Source of the DNA: Parapedobacter deserti | GTDB lineage: Bacteria; Bacteroidota; Bacteroidia; Sphingobacteriales; Sphingobacteriaceae | Direction of reading: 5' to 3' | Length of the DNA stretch: 64,000 bases | Assembly (NCBI RefSeq): GCF_042646065.1 | Contig: NZ_JBHRTA010000030.1 | Location: 421,526 to 485,525 of the forward strand | Made by a program: the position numbers and the translations under genes | Shown here: positions 34,679 to 42,863 of the stretch, in pieces | How positions within the stretch are numbered: the first letter of the stretch is position 1 | How the letters are laid out: every line of letters begins with the position of its first letter | Notes under the pieces: generated by a model | The model's database searches: none | The model's input: only the letters and a program-made list of their open reading frames with translations | Told to the model about the DNA's origin: nothing

Positions 34679-34705
34679 TAAGGCAATTAATTGCCTTACA
34701 AAGAT
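34672..34705. repeat. 34-bp perfect palindrome over the tetR transcription start
   Basis: The arm 34672-34688 is exactly the reverse complement of 34689-34705, with no spacer and centre AATTAATT. The left arm contains the -7 element; the right arm ends 5 nt before the ATG. It may be a second operator or a DNA or mRNA structure limiting tetR expression. Confidence 0.7.
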
Positions 34706-34710
34706 TTTTT

Positions 34711-35295
34711 ATGGCACGAACGAAAGTATTTGATCAGGATGTCATTTTGGAAAAAGCGATGCATGTTTTTTGGCAGAAAGGCTACAACGCTACCTCCGCC
34801 CAGGATTTGGTGGACAATCTGGGTATTAGCCGCTCAAGTTTGTATGATACCTTCGGCGACAAGCATTCGCTTTTTATAAAGGCGTTGCAGCGCTATCGCA
34901 AAGAACGCATAGACCCTGTTATAAAAGGATTGGATACAGCTGAAGACATAGAAGCTTACGTCAAATACATTTTCGAGACCGTAAAAGTCGAGGCTGTCGG
35001 CACAAGCCGGTCAAAGGGTTGCTTTATGGTCAATTCCGCGGTTGAGTTGGCCCCCATTGACAGCGAGGTAGGGGCAATAGCCAATTCCATCATGCATGAC
35101 ACGGAGGAAGCGCTCTGCAAGGCGATAAAGAAGGGGCAGGACCAGGGCATCTTTACAACAAAGTATCCCGCACGTTCAATGGCACGGTTTGTCTTTAATT
35201 CATTAAACGGATTCCGCGTAACCATGAAGTTTGATGGCAGCAAAAAAATGTTCGATGATATTGTCAATGTCTGCCTTTCGTTTCTGAAAAGCTGA
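34711..35295 (+). CDS. TetR/AcrR-family repressor
   Basis: 194 aa. N-terminal HTH domain (VILEKAMHVFWQKGYNATSA, LGISRSSLYDTFGDKHSLF) of the AcrR-like group, and a C-terminal ligand domain with two Cys (SKGCFMVNS, ALCKAIKK) that could be redox- or electrophile-sensitive. It lies 80 nt downstream of the SDR gene; matching GGAAyGATCGTTCC operators occur before both genes, so it most likely represses both until an inducer binds. Confidence 0.93.
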   Translation: MARTKVFDQDVILEKAMHVFWQKGYNATSAQDLVDNLGISRSSLYDTFGDKHSLFIKALQRYRKERIDPVIKGLDTAEDIEAYVKYIFETVKVEAVGTSRSKGCFMVNSAVELAPIDSEVGAIANSIMHDTEEALCKAIKKGQDQGIFTTKYPARSMARFVFNSLNGFRVTMKFDGSKKMFDDIVNVCLSFLKS

Positions 35296-35801
35296 CGGAT
35301 ATTGCATATTTTGCATGTCTACCTCGGAGGTACTATTAACTCTGGACCCTGAAGACCTAAACAAATTCATTACTTCTGCATCACGCGGCGTATGTTCATT
35401 GCCGAAAGTGCCAATGGTTACCATTTCAGCAACGCACCTTTGGAACACCTTTTCCATCAAAGCCGCCACCTGCACCCGGAAAGTCTCACACCAACTGGTT
35501 GGAAGGCAATTTGGAAACCTACTTCTGTGGTTTATCCCAAAAATTGTTGAAGATGAGCAGCGTTGCTTTGCCGATTTTATCAATATTACATGTTTTTAAC
35601 GTTTCTCGCGGTAAAGAGAAATGTTGTTTGTTTACTTTTGTCACTGACTTGCAAAAGGTAACAGTGGCATTCGGCCAACAAGGCCAGTTTATGAGGGCAA
35701 TTCCTATTATTCAAATCTTTCCGATAGGGGAACCGGGCACCGAAAGAAGATAATAGAAAATGGCTGTGCGTCGTATATATTTAAAAAAATCAGAAGGCTT
35801 A
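35296..35801. other. Gene-poor stretch, probably degenerate
   Basis: 506 nt with no supported gene. Open frames on both strands (up to 126 codons) lack recognisable motifs. One forward reading about 35399-35540 (ESANGYHFSNAPLEHLFHQS) looks protein-like but has no start and is soon closed, suggesting a decayed gene. Confidence 0.4.
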
Positions 35802-36524
35802 ATGGAGCGAAAAACATACCTGATCTTTGGAGTAAGCAAGGGCCTTGGGAGAGCCATTACACTCAACCTTCCAGATGGAGACGATCAGGTCTTCGGTATT
35901 TCACGGAGTGAACCGGACTATCTTTCGAAAACTCCCAATGTCCGTTGGATTTCTGCTGATTTATCCAGTCCGGCCGAGAGCGTCAAAACTCTCAAACAAC
36001 ATATAGGTCATACTAAAATAGACTATCTGATTTATAATGTCGGTATTTGGGAAAGCGATGCGTTTTCGGACGATTATAATTTCGTTACCAATACGCCTGA
36101 AGAGGTAATCAACCTTATCCATACCAACCTAACGTCCTGTATTTTGAGCATTCAGTCCATGATTGAGAATCTGAAAAAAGCCGATCAGGCAAAAATAATC
36201 TTAATTGGGTCGACCTGGGGATTGGATAATCACAATGGGAAGGAAGTGACGTTTTCTGCAACCAAATTTGCTTTACGGGGTATTGTACATTCGTTACGAG
36301 AAAACCTCCGTGGGAACAGAATCGGAGTCTCCGTTTTAAATTTAGGGTATTTAGCGATGGAGAGCCAAGCGGATGGGTTAAAGGATGCGGGTACTGAAAG
36401 GACCGCGGTAAAACAGATACCGTTACAAGATGTGATCCTGGCGCTTAAATTTATCATCTCCACTTCAGACGCTAGCTGTGTAAAGGAAATCAATATGCCG
36501 GCGATGGATGATAACAACATGTAG
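35802..36524 (+). CDS. SDR-family oxidoreductase
   Basis: 240 aa from ATG 35802, preceded by AGAAGG; upstream in-frame ATG 35760 adds 14 unlikely residues. The Rossmann motif is FGVSKGLGRA, followed by DYLIYNVGIWE (NAG-type region, altered to NVG), the catalytic Ser in LIGSTWG, and FSATKFALRG where Phe replaces the usual catalytic Tyr of YxxxK. Loss of the Tyr suggests altered or no reductase activity. The acetyltransferase gene begins 44 nt later. Confidence 0.8.
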   Translation: MERKTYLIFGVSKGLGRAITLNLPDGDDQVFGISRSEPDYLSKTPNVRWISADLSSPAESVKTLKQHIGHTKIDYLIYNVGIWESDAFSDDYNFVTNTPEEVINLIHTNLTSCILSIQSMIENLKKADQAKIILIGSTWGLDNHNGKEVTFSATKFALRGIVHSLRENLRGNRIGVSVLNLGYLAMESQADGLKDAGTERTAVKQIPLQDVILALKFIISTSDASCVKEINMPAMDDNNM

Positions 36525-36567
36525 CGGCGATACCTTTGAGCTTAGGTCTGTCGTTAAAAATAATGAT

Positions 36568-37026
36568 ATGGATGATCTACGTATAGAGAAGCTGCGGGCA
36601 AAAGACCTTGCCTATTTTAAAGACCTCATCGGCCTCTTCAAAGACGTATTTGAAATGGAAGCTTTCGAATTGCCGGCAGATGAATACCTGAGCAACCTAT
36701 TGGCAAATTGCGATTTCCACGTTTTCATTGCGTTACAAGAAGACGCCGTAATAGGGGGACTGACAGCTTACACCCTGAACCAGTACTACTCCACAAAGCC
36801 GTTGGCTTATATTTACGATTTGGCGGTGTCACGCCAGCACCAAAGGAAAGGGGTGGGGAAAGCGCTGCTTAAGGCCGCCACAACCTACTTCCGGCAGCAG
36901 GGCTATGAAGAGGTTTTTGTACAGGCGGACAAAGCTGATAGCTACGCGATTGACTTTTACCGACAAACAAGCCCTACGGAAGAAGAGGACGTGTCGCATT
37001 TTTATTATACGTTACGGAAACAGTAG
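36568..37026 (+). CDS. GNAT acetyltransferase, AAC(3)-I-like
   Basis: 152 aa from ATG 36568 (MDDLRIEKL). GNAT motif A is YIYDLAVSRQHQRKGVGKAL with the acetyl-CoA R/Q-x-x-G-x-G/A loop; VQADKADSYAIDFY corresponds to the conserved VQADxxDxPAxxLY block of AAC(3)-I aminoglycoside 3-N-acetyltransferases. By family the product could acetylate gentamicin-type aminoglycosides, but chromosomal relatives in Bacteroidota often lack tested resistance. Follows an SDR gene in the same direction. Confidence 0.75.
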   Translation: MDDLRIEKLRAKDLAYFKDLIGLFKDVFEMEAFELPADEYLSNLLANCDFHVFIALQEDAVIGGLTAYTLNQYYSTKPLAYIYDLAVSRQHQRKGVGKALLKAATTYFRQQGYEEVFVQADKADSYAIDFYRQTSPTEEEDVSHFYYTLRKQ

Positions 37027-37147
37027 TGCTGCCCGGCGCAAGATTAGCCGTGCCGGCTTTCAGCGTTCAGCTTTTCCCAATTCGAGTGCCAAACATTATC
37101 CATCCCCTCCGTATCCGTTCACGGTCTTTTTTCTACGTATATTTCTT

Positions 37148-37155
37148 TAGCTTTG
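37148..37155 (+). promoter_or_regulatory. -7-like element before the SusR-like regulator
   Basis: TAGCTTTG fits TAnnTTTG, 40 nt before the ATG at 37195; the -33 position is T-rich but not TTTG. Confidence 0.4.
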
Positions 37156-37194
37156 CACTTCACAGCAACTTGCCAGCCAATTATTGCTACTGAA

Positions 37195-38814
37195 ATGAAG
37201 AGACTGTTATTCATCATAATTGCTGTACTGGGTTCCAGTACGTTTTCCTTTCCGAAGAGCCGGGGCGCTGAAATAGATTCGCTGTTGCAGGTATTGGATA
37301 AAACCATCGCAAAACGCACGGTTTACATGTCGGAAAAGGAGCAGAAAATTGACGAAATAAAACGGCTGCTTAAACATGAGCATTCGCCTGAAAAGCGCTT
37401 TCAATTGAACACCAAGCTAATAGCCGAATACCAGTCATTTATATGTGATTCTGCACTGGGTTACATAGATCATAATATTCAATTGGCAAAAACCTTGAAC
37501 AACCGGGAATTTATGGATGAGAGCCGATTGAGATTAGCTTTTGTGCTATCGATATCGGGCTTGTTTACCCAAGCCGCCGAGGTGTTTGATGTCATTGAAT
37601 ACGACGCATTGCCGCATCACCTAAAGGTATTTTATTGTTGGGGTTACATCCGATATAATGAAAATCTGATAAAATATACCGATCATCCGAAGTACGAAGC
37701 GGTACATATACGGGAAATTTCGAGATGCAGGGATACATTGATGAACTTGCTTGGAAAGGAGTCGCACACATACCTGAAGGAAAAGTCGTTCAAGCTGAAG
37801 GCAGAAGGCGCCTTTGAAGCCTCTGCCGAGATCCAGACAGAATTGTTTAAGAGGGAGCAGGTGGATTCCCACGGGTATGCGATGGCTGCGATGGGATTGT
37901 CTATGATTCACAAAGAACTCGGAAATCAATCGTTGCAGGAAAAGTACCTGTTGCTTGCAGCCATAACGGATGTGAGGCTGGCCGTGAAAGAAAACGAATC
38001 CTTATTGACGTTGGCTATCTATTTATACGAGCAGGGAGAGGTAGACCGGGCTTACAATTATATCCACGCGGCCCTTGACGACGCAAATTTTTATAATTCT
38101 CGCTTCCGGAATGCAGTGATCGCGCGTACGCAACCCAAAATTGAGGCTATGTACCTGGCAAAGATCGAACAGCAACGAAAAAATTTAAGATCTTATGCAT
38201 TGGCAATAAGCATTTTCCTGATTGTCCTGGTCGTTACCTTGTACTTTCTTTACAAACAGATAAAAACCGTATCGCGAGCCAAGCGGAACCTGAATACCAT
38301 TAACGAACAATTAGTCTCCGTCAACCAGCGGCTGGATGAGGCTAACTTGATACGCGAACGGTATATCGGCTATTACATTAACCAATGCGCCGTATACCTC
38401 GATAAGTTGGACGAGTTCCGGAAAACTGTAAACAGGAAAATCAAAGCCGGACAGCTGGACGAATTACAAAAGCTGAGCGTATCGACGGCTACGCTTGAAA
38501 AAGATGCACAGGAATTGTATACGGACTTCGACCGCACGTTCCTGGAGGTATATCCGGATTTCGTGGAAGAGTTCAATGCGTTGCTCAGGGAGGAGGAGCG
38601 GTATGTGCTTAAAAAAGATCACCTGAACACCGAGCTCCGCATATTTGCCTTGATTCGACTGGGTATAACAGATGTCAATCAAATTGCTACGTTTCTGAGG
38701 TATTCCATACAAACGATTTATAACTATAAAAGCAAAGTGAAGGGAAAAGCCGCTGTCGACATCGATCACTTTGAAGAAAAAGTTAAAAAAATCGGTACGT
38801 TTCCTGTCCGATAG
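37195..38814 (+). CDS. SusR-like membrane regulator (DUF6377, TPR-type sensor)
   Basis: 539 aa from ATG 37195, where a signal/anchor sequence begins (MKRLLFIIIAVLGSSTFSF). Residues about 30-325 are helical repeats of TPR type in the periplasm. A membrane helix lies at about 330-352 (SYALAISIFLIVLVVTLYFL), then a coiled coil (about 355-400), and the cytoplasmic end carries the DUF6377 region with a LuxR-like HTH (LGITDVNQIATFLRYSIQTIYNYKSK). The family sits beside SusC/SusD loci and is thought to sense imported oligosaccharide and activate the PUL. It immediately precedes the mannoside PUL in the same direction. Confidence 0.88.
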   Translation: MKRLLFIIIAVLGSSTFSFPKSRGAEIDSLLQVLDKTIAKRTVYMSEKEQKIDEIKRLLKHEHSPEKRFQLNTKLIAEYQSFICDSALGYIDHNIQLAKTLNNREFMDESRLRLAFVLSISGLFTQAAEVFDVIEYDALPHHLKVFYCWGYIRYNENLIKYTDHPKYEAVHIREISRCRDTLMNLLGKESHTYLKEKSFKLKAEGAFEASAEIQTELFKREQVDSHGYAMAAMGLSMIHKELGNQSLQEKYLLLAAITDVRLAVKENESLLTLAIYLYEQGEVDRAYNYIHAALDDANFYNSRFRNAVIARTQPKIEAMYLAKIEQQRKNLRSYALAISIFLIVLVVTLYFLYKQIKTVSRAKRNLNTINEQLVSVNQRLDEANLIRERYIGYYINQCAVYLDKLDEFRKTVNRKIKAGQLDELQKLSVSTATLEKDAQELYTDFDRTFLEVYPDFVEEFNALLREEERYVLKKDHLNTELRIFALIRLGITDVNQIATFLRYSIQTIYNYKSKVKGKAAVDIDHFEEKVKKIGTFPVR

Positions 38815-38904
38815 ATTCTCGTGTATTTACCAACTGCCCGCCGCTAGCTGTTGTTAAGTTGCTAGTTTAAAGAATTTTATATTTTTTAAAAATAAAATTG
38901 TCTT

Positions 38905-38944
38905 ACCAAGAGGCCTACTTGCGCATGCAGGTGGGCCTCTTGGT
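38905..38944. terminator. Long hairpin between regulator and PUL
   Basis: ACCAAGAGGCC (38905-38915) pairs perfectly with GGCCTCTTGGT (38934-38944), and the interior continues pairing (ACTTGC with GCAGGT) to a 4-nt loop. It lies 91 nt after the regulator stop. There is no T run on the plus strand, so it may end the regulator mRNA or form a leader structure for the PUL. Confidence 0.6.
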
Positions 38945-38947
38945 GTA

Positions 38948-38955
38948 TAAATTTG
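38948..38955 (+). promoter_or_regulatory. -7-like element at the head of the PUL
   Basis: TAAATTTG fits TAnnTTTG, immediately after the hairpin and 83 nt before the first PUL start codon. No -33 TTTG is present, as expected if an activator such as the SusR-like protein is needed (inference). Confidence 0.35.
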
Positions 38956-39037
38956 CCGACATGGAAATCAGGTGAAACCTGTATTCCGGCTAACGCTTAA
39001 CCTTTAAATTATAAACGTTAAAATTATAAGCACCGAT

Positions 39038-40444
39038 ATGAACAATCGTCTTTCCGTGATCGCTTGGCTATCCACCATTGTTCCGTTTGTCTTCTTTGTG
39101 GGCGCAACGGTACGGGCTCAGGAAATCACTCCGTTCAGAAACGATGACCGGGTCGTTTTTTTAGGAAATAGCATCACCGATGGGGGGCATTATCACGCAT
39201 ACATATGGCTTTATTACATGACGCGATTTCCGGAAATGAAGATGTCGATACAGAACGCAGGGATCGGCGGGGATCGGGTCATCGAAATGGTCAAACGCTT
39301 GGATGGAGATGTTTTCAGTAAACATCCCACCGTGCTTGTGACGACGTTTGGCATGAACGATTCAGGTTATCTTGAACATAACGGCTCGGAGCCGGATAAG
39401 TTTGCCGATGAGAAAGTAAAGGAATCCGCCGCGGCGTTTCAGGAAATGGAAAAACGGTTTAAGGAACTTAGCGACACCCGGATTGTCTTGATGGGGAGCT
39501 CCCCTTATGACGAAGGTGCTGTGATTGAGGGAAATTTACCTTTAAAGGGGAAAAATGCGGCAATGCTCCGCATCGTGGATTTTCAAAGGGCGTCCGCTCA
39601 ATCAAACAACTGGGAGTTTCTCGACCTTAATCGGCCGATGACACATATCAATGAACGCATCCAGCAGCAAGATCCGGCATTCGCGCTTTGCGGTAGCGAT
39701 CGTATTCATCCCGACAACGACGGACACATGGTAATGGCGTACCTGTTTCTAAAGGCACAGGGGTTTGCGGGAAACAAGGTCGCCGAAATAATCGTTGACG
39801 CCGGTAGTCAAAAAATTGTTTCTGCTGTCAATTGCCGCTTGTCAAACATCAAGAAGACGCCCACGGGTATTGATTTTGACTACAAAGCCAATTCGCTGCC
39901 CTATCCGTTGGACACCGTTCCACGGGGGTGGGGCAGTAAAAAAAGTCAATACGATGCCCTGCGGGCCATTCCTTTCATGGAGGAAATGAATCAGGAGCGC
40001 TTGGTCGTGAAAGGACTGAAAGGGCAACATAAGCTGTTCATCGATGAAGAAGAAATCGGCATATGGTCTGCGGGAGATTTCGCCCAAGGCATAAACCTGG
40101 CGACATTAACCCACACACCTCAATACCAGCAAGCACTGGGCGTCATGTATTTAAATGAAGAGCGATGGGAGATCGAACGCAGGTTCAGGGATTATGCGTG
40201 GGTACAGTACAATTTTTTCCAGCCCAGGGGATTACTGAATGCCAATAATCGCCGGGCAATCCAGGTGATGGATCAGCATATTGCAACCGATGGCTGGTTA
40301 CGGGCAAAAAGAGACTTGTATGCGAAGGCCATGTTGCCGGAGGTCAGGAAAGCCTGGCAGGATCAACAGGGCCAGTTGGTAAGGGATATACAGAATGCGG
40401 CGATGCCGAAGACACGGAAATTCCGGCTTGTCCCAATTCGATAA
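39038..40444 (+). CDS. Exported SGNH/GDSL hydrolase (probable glycan esterase)
   Basis: 468 aa with a signal peptide ending near VRAQE. SGNH blocks: block I FLGNSITDGG with the catalytic Ser, block II Gly in NAGIGGDRV, block III TFGMNDSGY with the oxyanion Asn, and block V DRIHPDNDGH with the Asp/His pair. A C-terminal extension of about 200 residues has no assigned role. In PULs such enzymes usually remove acetyl groups from glycans. The first GH92 gene starts 31 nt downstream, so it is probably the first gene of the PUL operon. Confidence 0.88.
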   Translation: MNNRLSVIAWLSTIVPFVFFVGATVRAQEITPFRNDDRVVFLGNSITDGGHYHAYIWLYYMTRFPEMKMSIQNAGIGGDRVIEMVKRLDGDVFSKHPTVLVTTFGMNDSGYLEHNGSEPDKFADEKVKESAAAFQEMEKRFKELSDTRIVLMGSSPYDEGAVIEGNLPLKGKNAAMLRIVDFQRASAQSNNWEFLDLNRPMTHINERIQQQDPAFALCGSDRIHPDNDGHMVMAYLFLKAQGFAGNKVAEIIVDAGSQKIVSAVNCRLSNIKKTPTGIDFDYKANSLPYPLDTVPRGWGSKKSQYDALRAIPFMEEMNQERLVVKGLKGQHKLFIDEEEIGIWSAGDFAQGINLATLTHTPQYQQALGVMYLNEERWEIERRFRDYAWVQYNFFQPRGLLNANNRRAIQVMDQHIATDGWLRAKRDLYAKAMLPEVRKAWQDQQGQLVRDIQNAAMPKTRKFRLVPIR

Positions 40445-40475
40445 CACAAGTAAGGTAGAACAAAGTAACATATTG

Positions 40476-42863
40476 ATGAGACAGTCATTTACGAGGGGAA
40501 AGCGGATGGGCTATTGCCTGGGGGTTGTCGTTTTTCTGACCAGCGCCTGCTCGGGCGATAAGGAGGCGGAAAACGTGTCCGCTGCGGACTTTGTAAACCC
40601 ATTTATCGGGGCAAGTACGAGCGTCGGAGCCGCGGGGGTTTATCACGGGCTCGGAAAAACCTTTCCAGGGGCGACGACGCCCTATGGCATGGTGCAGGTC
40701 AGCCCCAATACCATAACCGGAGGAGATAACAGCCCAGGATACAGTTTTGAGCACAAGACCATAGAAGGCTTCGCGTTTACGCAAATGAGTGGGGTAGGGT
40801 GGTTCGGCGATCTCGGTAATTTCCTGGTGATGCCCACCACCGGGAAACTGAAAACGATTGCTGGGAAGGAGGATGGAAGTATCGGCGGATACCGTTCCTA
40901 TTATAATAAGGAGTCCGAGGTCGCCGAGCCGGGCTACTACGCCGTGGAACTCACGGATTATCGAATCAGGGTCGAAACGACTGCCGCCCCCCACAGTGGA
41001 ATGATCCGGTTCACATTTCCCGAAAATAAGACGTCCCGGATACAGATCGATCTGGCCAGGCGCGTGGGCGGTACGTCCGTTCAGCAGTATATCCGCAAGG
41101 TTGATAACCAAACCATCCAAGGATGGATGAAGTGTACACCGGATGGCGGGGGCTGGGGAAATGGCGAAGGAAACGCTGACTATACCGTTTATTTCTACGC
41201 GCGTTTCAGTAAGCCGCTGGATAACCATGGCTTTTGGCGGGCCGACATTCCGGATGACTGGCCCCGGAGACGGGACGACGTCGTGAGCGAATCCTATCTC
41301 CGACGCGTTGAAAAGGCGGAAATCATCCGGGGACAGACCGAATTGGAAGGAAAGCACCTGGGCTTCTTCTCCGACTTTGAAACGCATGAAGACGAAGAAA
41401 TTACGTTGCAGGTAGGTATTTCGTTCGTCGATATGGACGGTGCTGAAAACAATTTTAGAAGTGAAATAGAAGGAAAGCTTTTTGATCAGGTACGGGCTGA
41501 AGCGTTGGCACTATGGAACCAATCGTTATCGGGTATTAAAGTGCAGGGCGGAACGGATGACCAGAAGACGATATTCTATACCGCGCTTTATCATACGATG
41601 ATCGATCCCCGGATGTATTCGGATGTCGATGGCCGGTTTATCGGCGGTGACAAACGAATACATGAACGTGGAACGTATACAAGGCGGACCATTTTTAGCG
41701 GGTGGGACGTTTTCCGCAGCCAATTTCCGCTGCAGACCCTCATCAACCCCCGACTGGTTAGTGACCAATTGAATTCGCTCATTTCACTTGCCGATGAATC
41801 GGGTCGCGGATATTTTGAACGGTGGGAGTTATTGAATGCATATTCTGGGTGTATGATTGGTAACCCGGCGTTGTCCGTGCTGGCCGATGCCTATGTAAAG
41901 GGCATTAGGGATTACGATGTGGAAAAAGCATACCAATACGCAGTCCATACGTCAGCGCTCTTCGGCAACGACAAACTAGGCTACACCGGCCCACCGTTTA
42001 GCATTTCCAATACATTGGAATACGCGTATACCGATTGGTGTGTTGCCCAATTAGCCGATGGATTAGGTAAAAAAGAGGATGGACAGCGTTTTCGCCAGAA
42101 GGCGCAAGCATACCGGAATATTTTCGATCCGGAAAAAGGGTGGTTCCGGCCCCGTCGGAACGATGGTTCCTGGGAAGAATGGCCGGACAGTGCCCGCACC
42201 AAAGAATGGTATGGGAGTATCGAATCCAATCCTTATCAGCAAGGATGGTTCGTCCCGCACGATATTCCGGGCATGATTGAATTAATGGGGGGACGCAGTA
42301 AGGCGCTGCAAGACCTCACGAATTTCTTCGAACAAACGCCGGACCATATGTTGTGGAACGATTATTACAATCATGCCAATGAACCGGTACATCTCGTGCC
42401 TTTTCTCTTTAATCATCTGGACGCTCCGTGGATGACACAAAAGTGGACCCGCCATATCTGCGACAAAGCCTATAAAAATTCTGTGGAAGGCATTGTAGGA
42501 AACGAGGACGTAGGACAAATGTCGGCCTGGTACGTACTGGCCGCCGCTGGTATACACCCATCGTGTCCGGGGAATACGCGTTACGAAATAACAAGCCCGC
42601 TTTTTGATCAAGTGGAATTTGCATTGGATCCGCAATATTTCAACGGAAAGTCTTTTAAGATCAAAGCCCATCAGAATGCACCTGGCAATGTTTACATCCA
42701 AAGGGCATTGCTGAATGGGCAGCCATATAACAAGTGCTATATCGATTTTTACGATATCGTTTCAGGCGGTACACTTGAATTGTTCATGGGGCCCCAGCCT
42801 AATCACGATTGGGGGATCACTCAACAGGTAGCTAAAACAGTGAAAAATGGGTTTGAAGATTAA
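40476..42863 (+). CDS. GH92 alpha-mannosidase, lipoprotein
   Basis: 795 aa from ATG 40476; the frame overlaps the upstream gene further 5' but the signal sequence with lipobox TSAC (Cys25) begins here. GH92 hallmarks: DFVNPFIG near the start, FSGWDVFRSQFPL, the general-acid region YGSIESNPYQQGWFVPHD, and the base region GNEDVGQMSAWYV followed by CPGNTRYEI. GH92 enzymes are calcium-dependent inverting exo-alpha-mannosidases. The lipobox suggests membrane anchoring. It overlaps the second GH92 gene by 17 nt. Confidence 0.93.
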   Translation: MRQSFTRGKRMGYCLGVVVFLTSACSGDKEAENVSAADFVNPFIGASTSVGAAGVYHGLGKTFPGATTPYGMVQVSPNTITGGDNSPGYSFEHKTIEGFAFTQMSGVGWFGDLGNFLVMPTTGKLKTIAGKEDGSIGGYRSYYNKESEVAEPGYYAVELTDYRIRVETTAAPHSGMIRFTFPENKTSRIQIDLARRVGGTSVQQYIRKVDNQTIQGWMKCTPDGGGWGNGEGNADYTVYFYARFSKPLDNHGFWRADIPDDWPRRRDDVVSESYLRRVEKAEIIRGQTELEGKHLGFFSDFETHEDEEITLQVGISFVDMDGAENNFRSEIEGKLFDQVRAEALALWNQSLSGIKVQGGTDDQKTIFYTALYHTMIDPRMYSDVDGRFIGGDKRIHERGTYTRRTIFSGWDVFRSQFPLQTLINPRLVSDQLNSLISLADESGRGYFERWELLNAYSGCMIGNPALSVLADAYVKGIRDYDVEKAYQYAVHTSALFGNDKLGYTGPPFSISNTLEYAYTDWCVAQLADGLGKKEDGQRFRQKAQAYRNIFDPEKGWFRPRRNDGSWEEWPDSARTKEWYGSIESNPYQQGWFVPHDIPGMIELMGGRSKALQDLTNFFEQTPDHMLWNDYYNHANEPVHLVPFLFNHLDAPWMTQKWTRHICDKAYKNSVEGIVGNEDVGQMSAWYVLAAAGIHPSCPGNTRYEITSPLFDQVEFALDPQYFNGKSFKIKAHQNAPGNVYIQRALLNGQPYNKCYIDFYDIVSGGTLELFMGPQPNHDWGITQQVAKTVKNGFED

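Noticed and set aside
35203..35599. Overlapping frames of 94 and 126 codons on opposite strands
   Set aside because: No motif, signal peptide or start signal; one overlaps the tetR gene.
40485..41387. 300-codon open frame antisense to the first GH92 gene
   Set aside because: The GH92 reading has clear signature motifs; the antisense frame shows none.
42157..42170. GGAACGATGGTTCC resembling the TetR operator
   Set aside because: Lies inside GH92 coding sequence, has a central mismatch and no promoter nearby; most likely chance.
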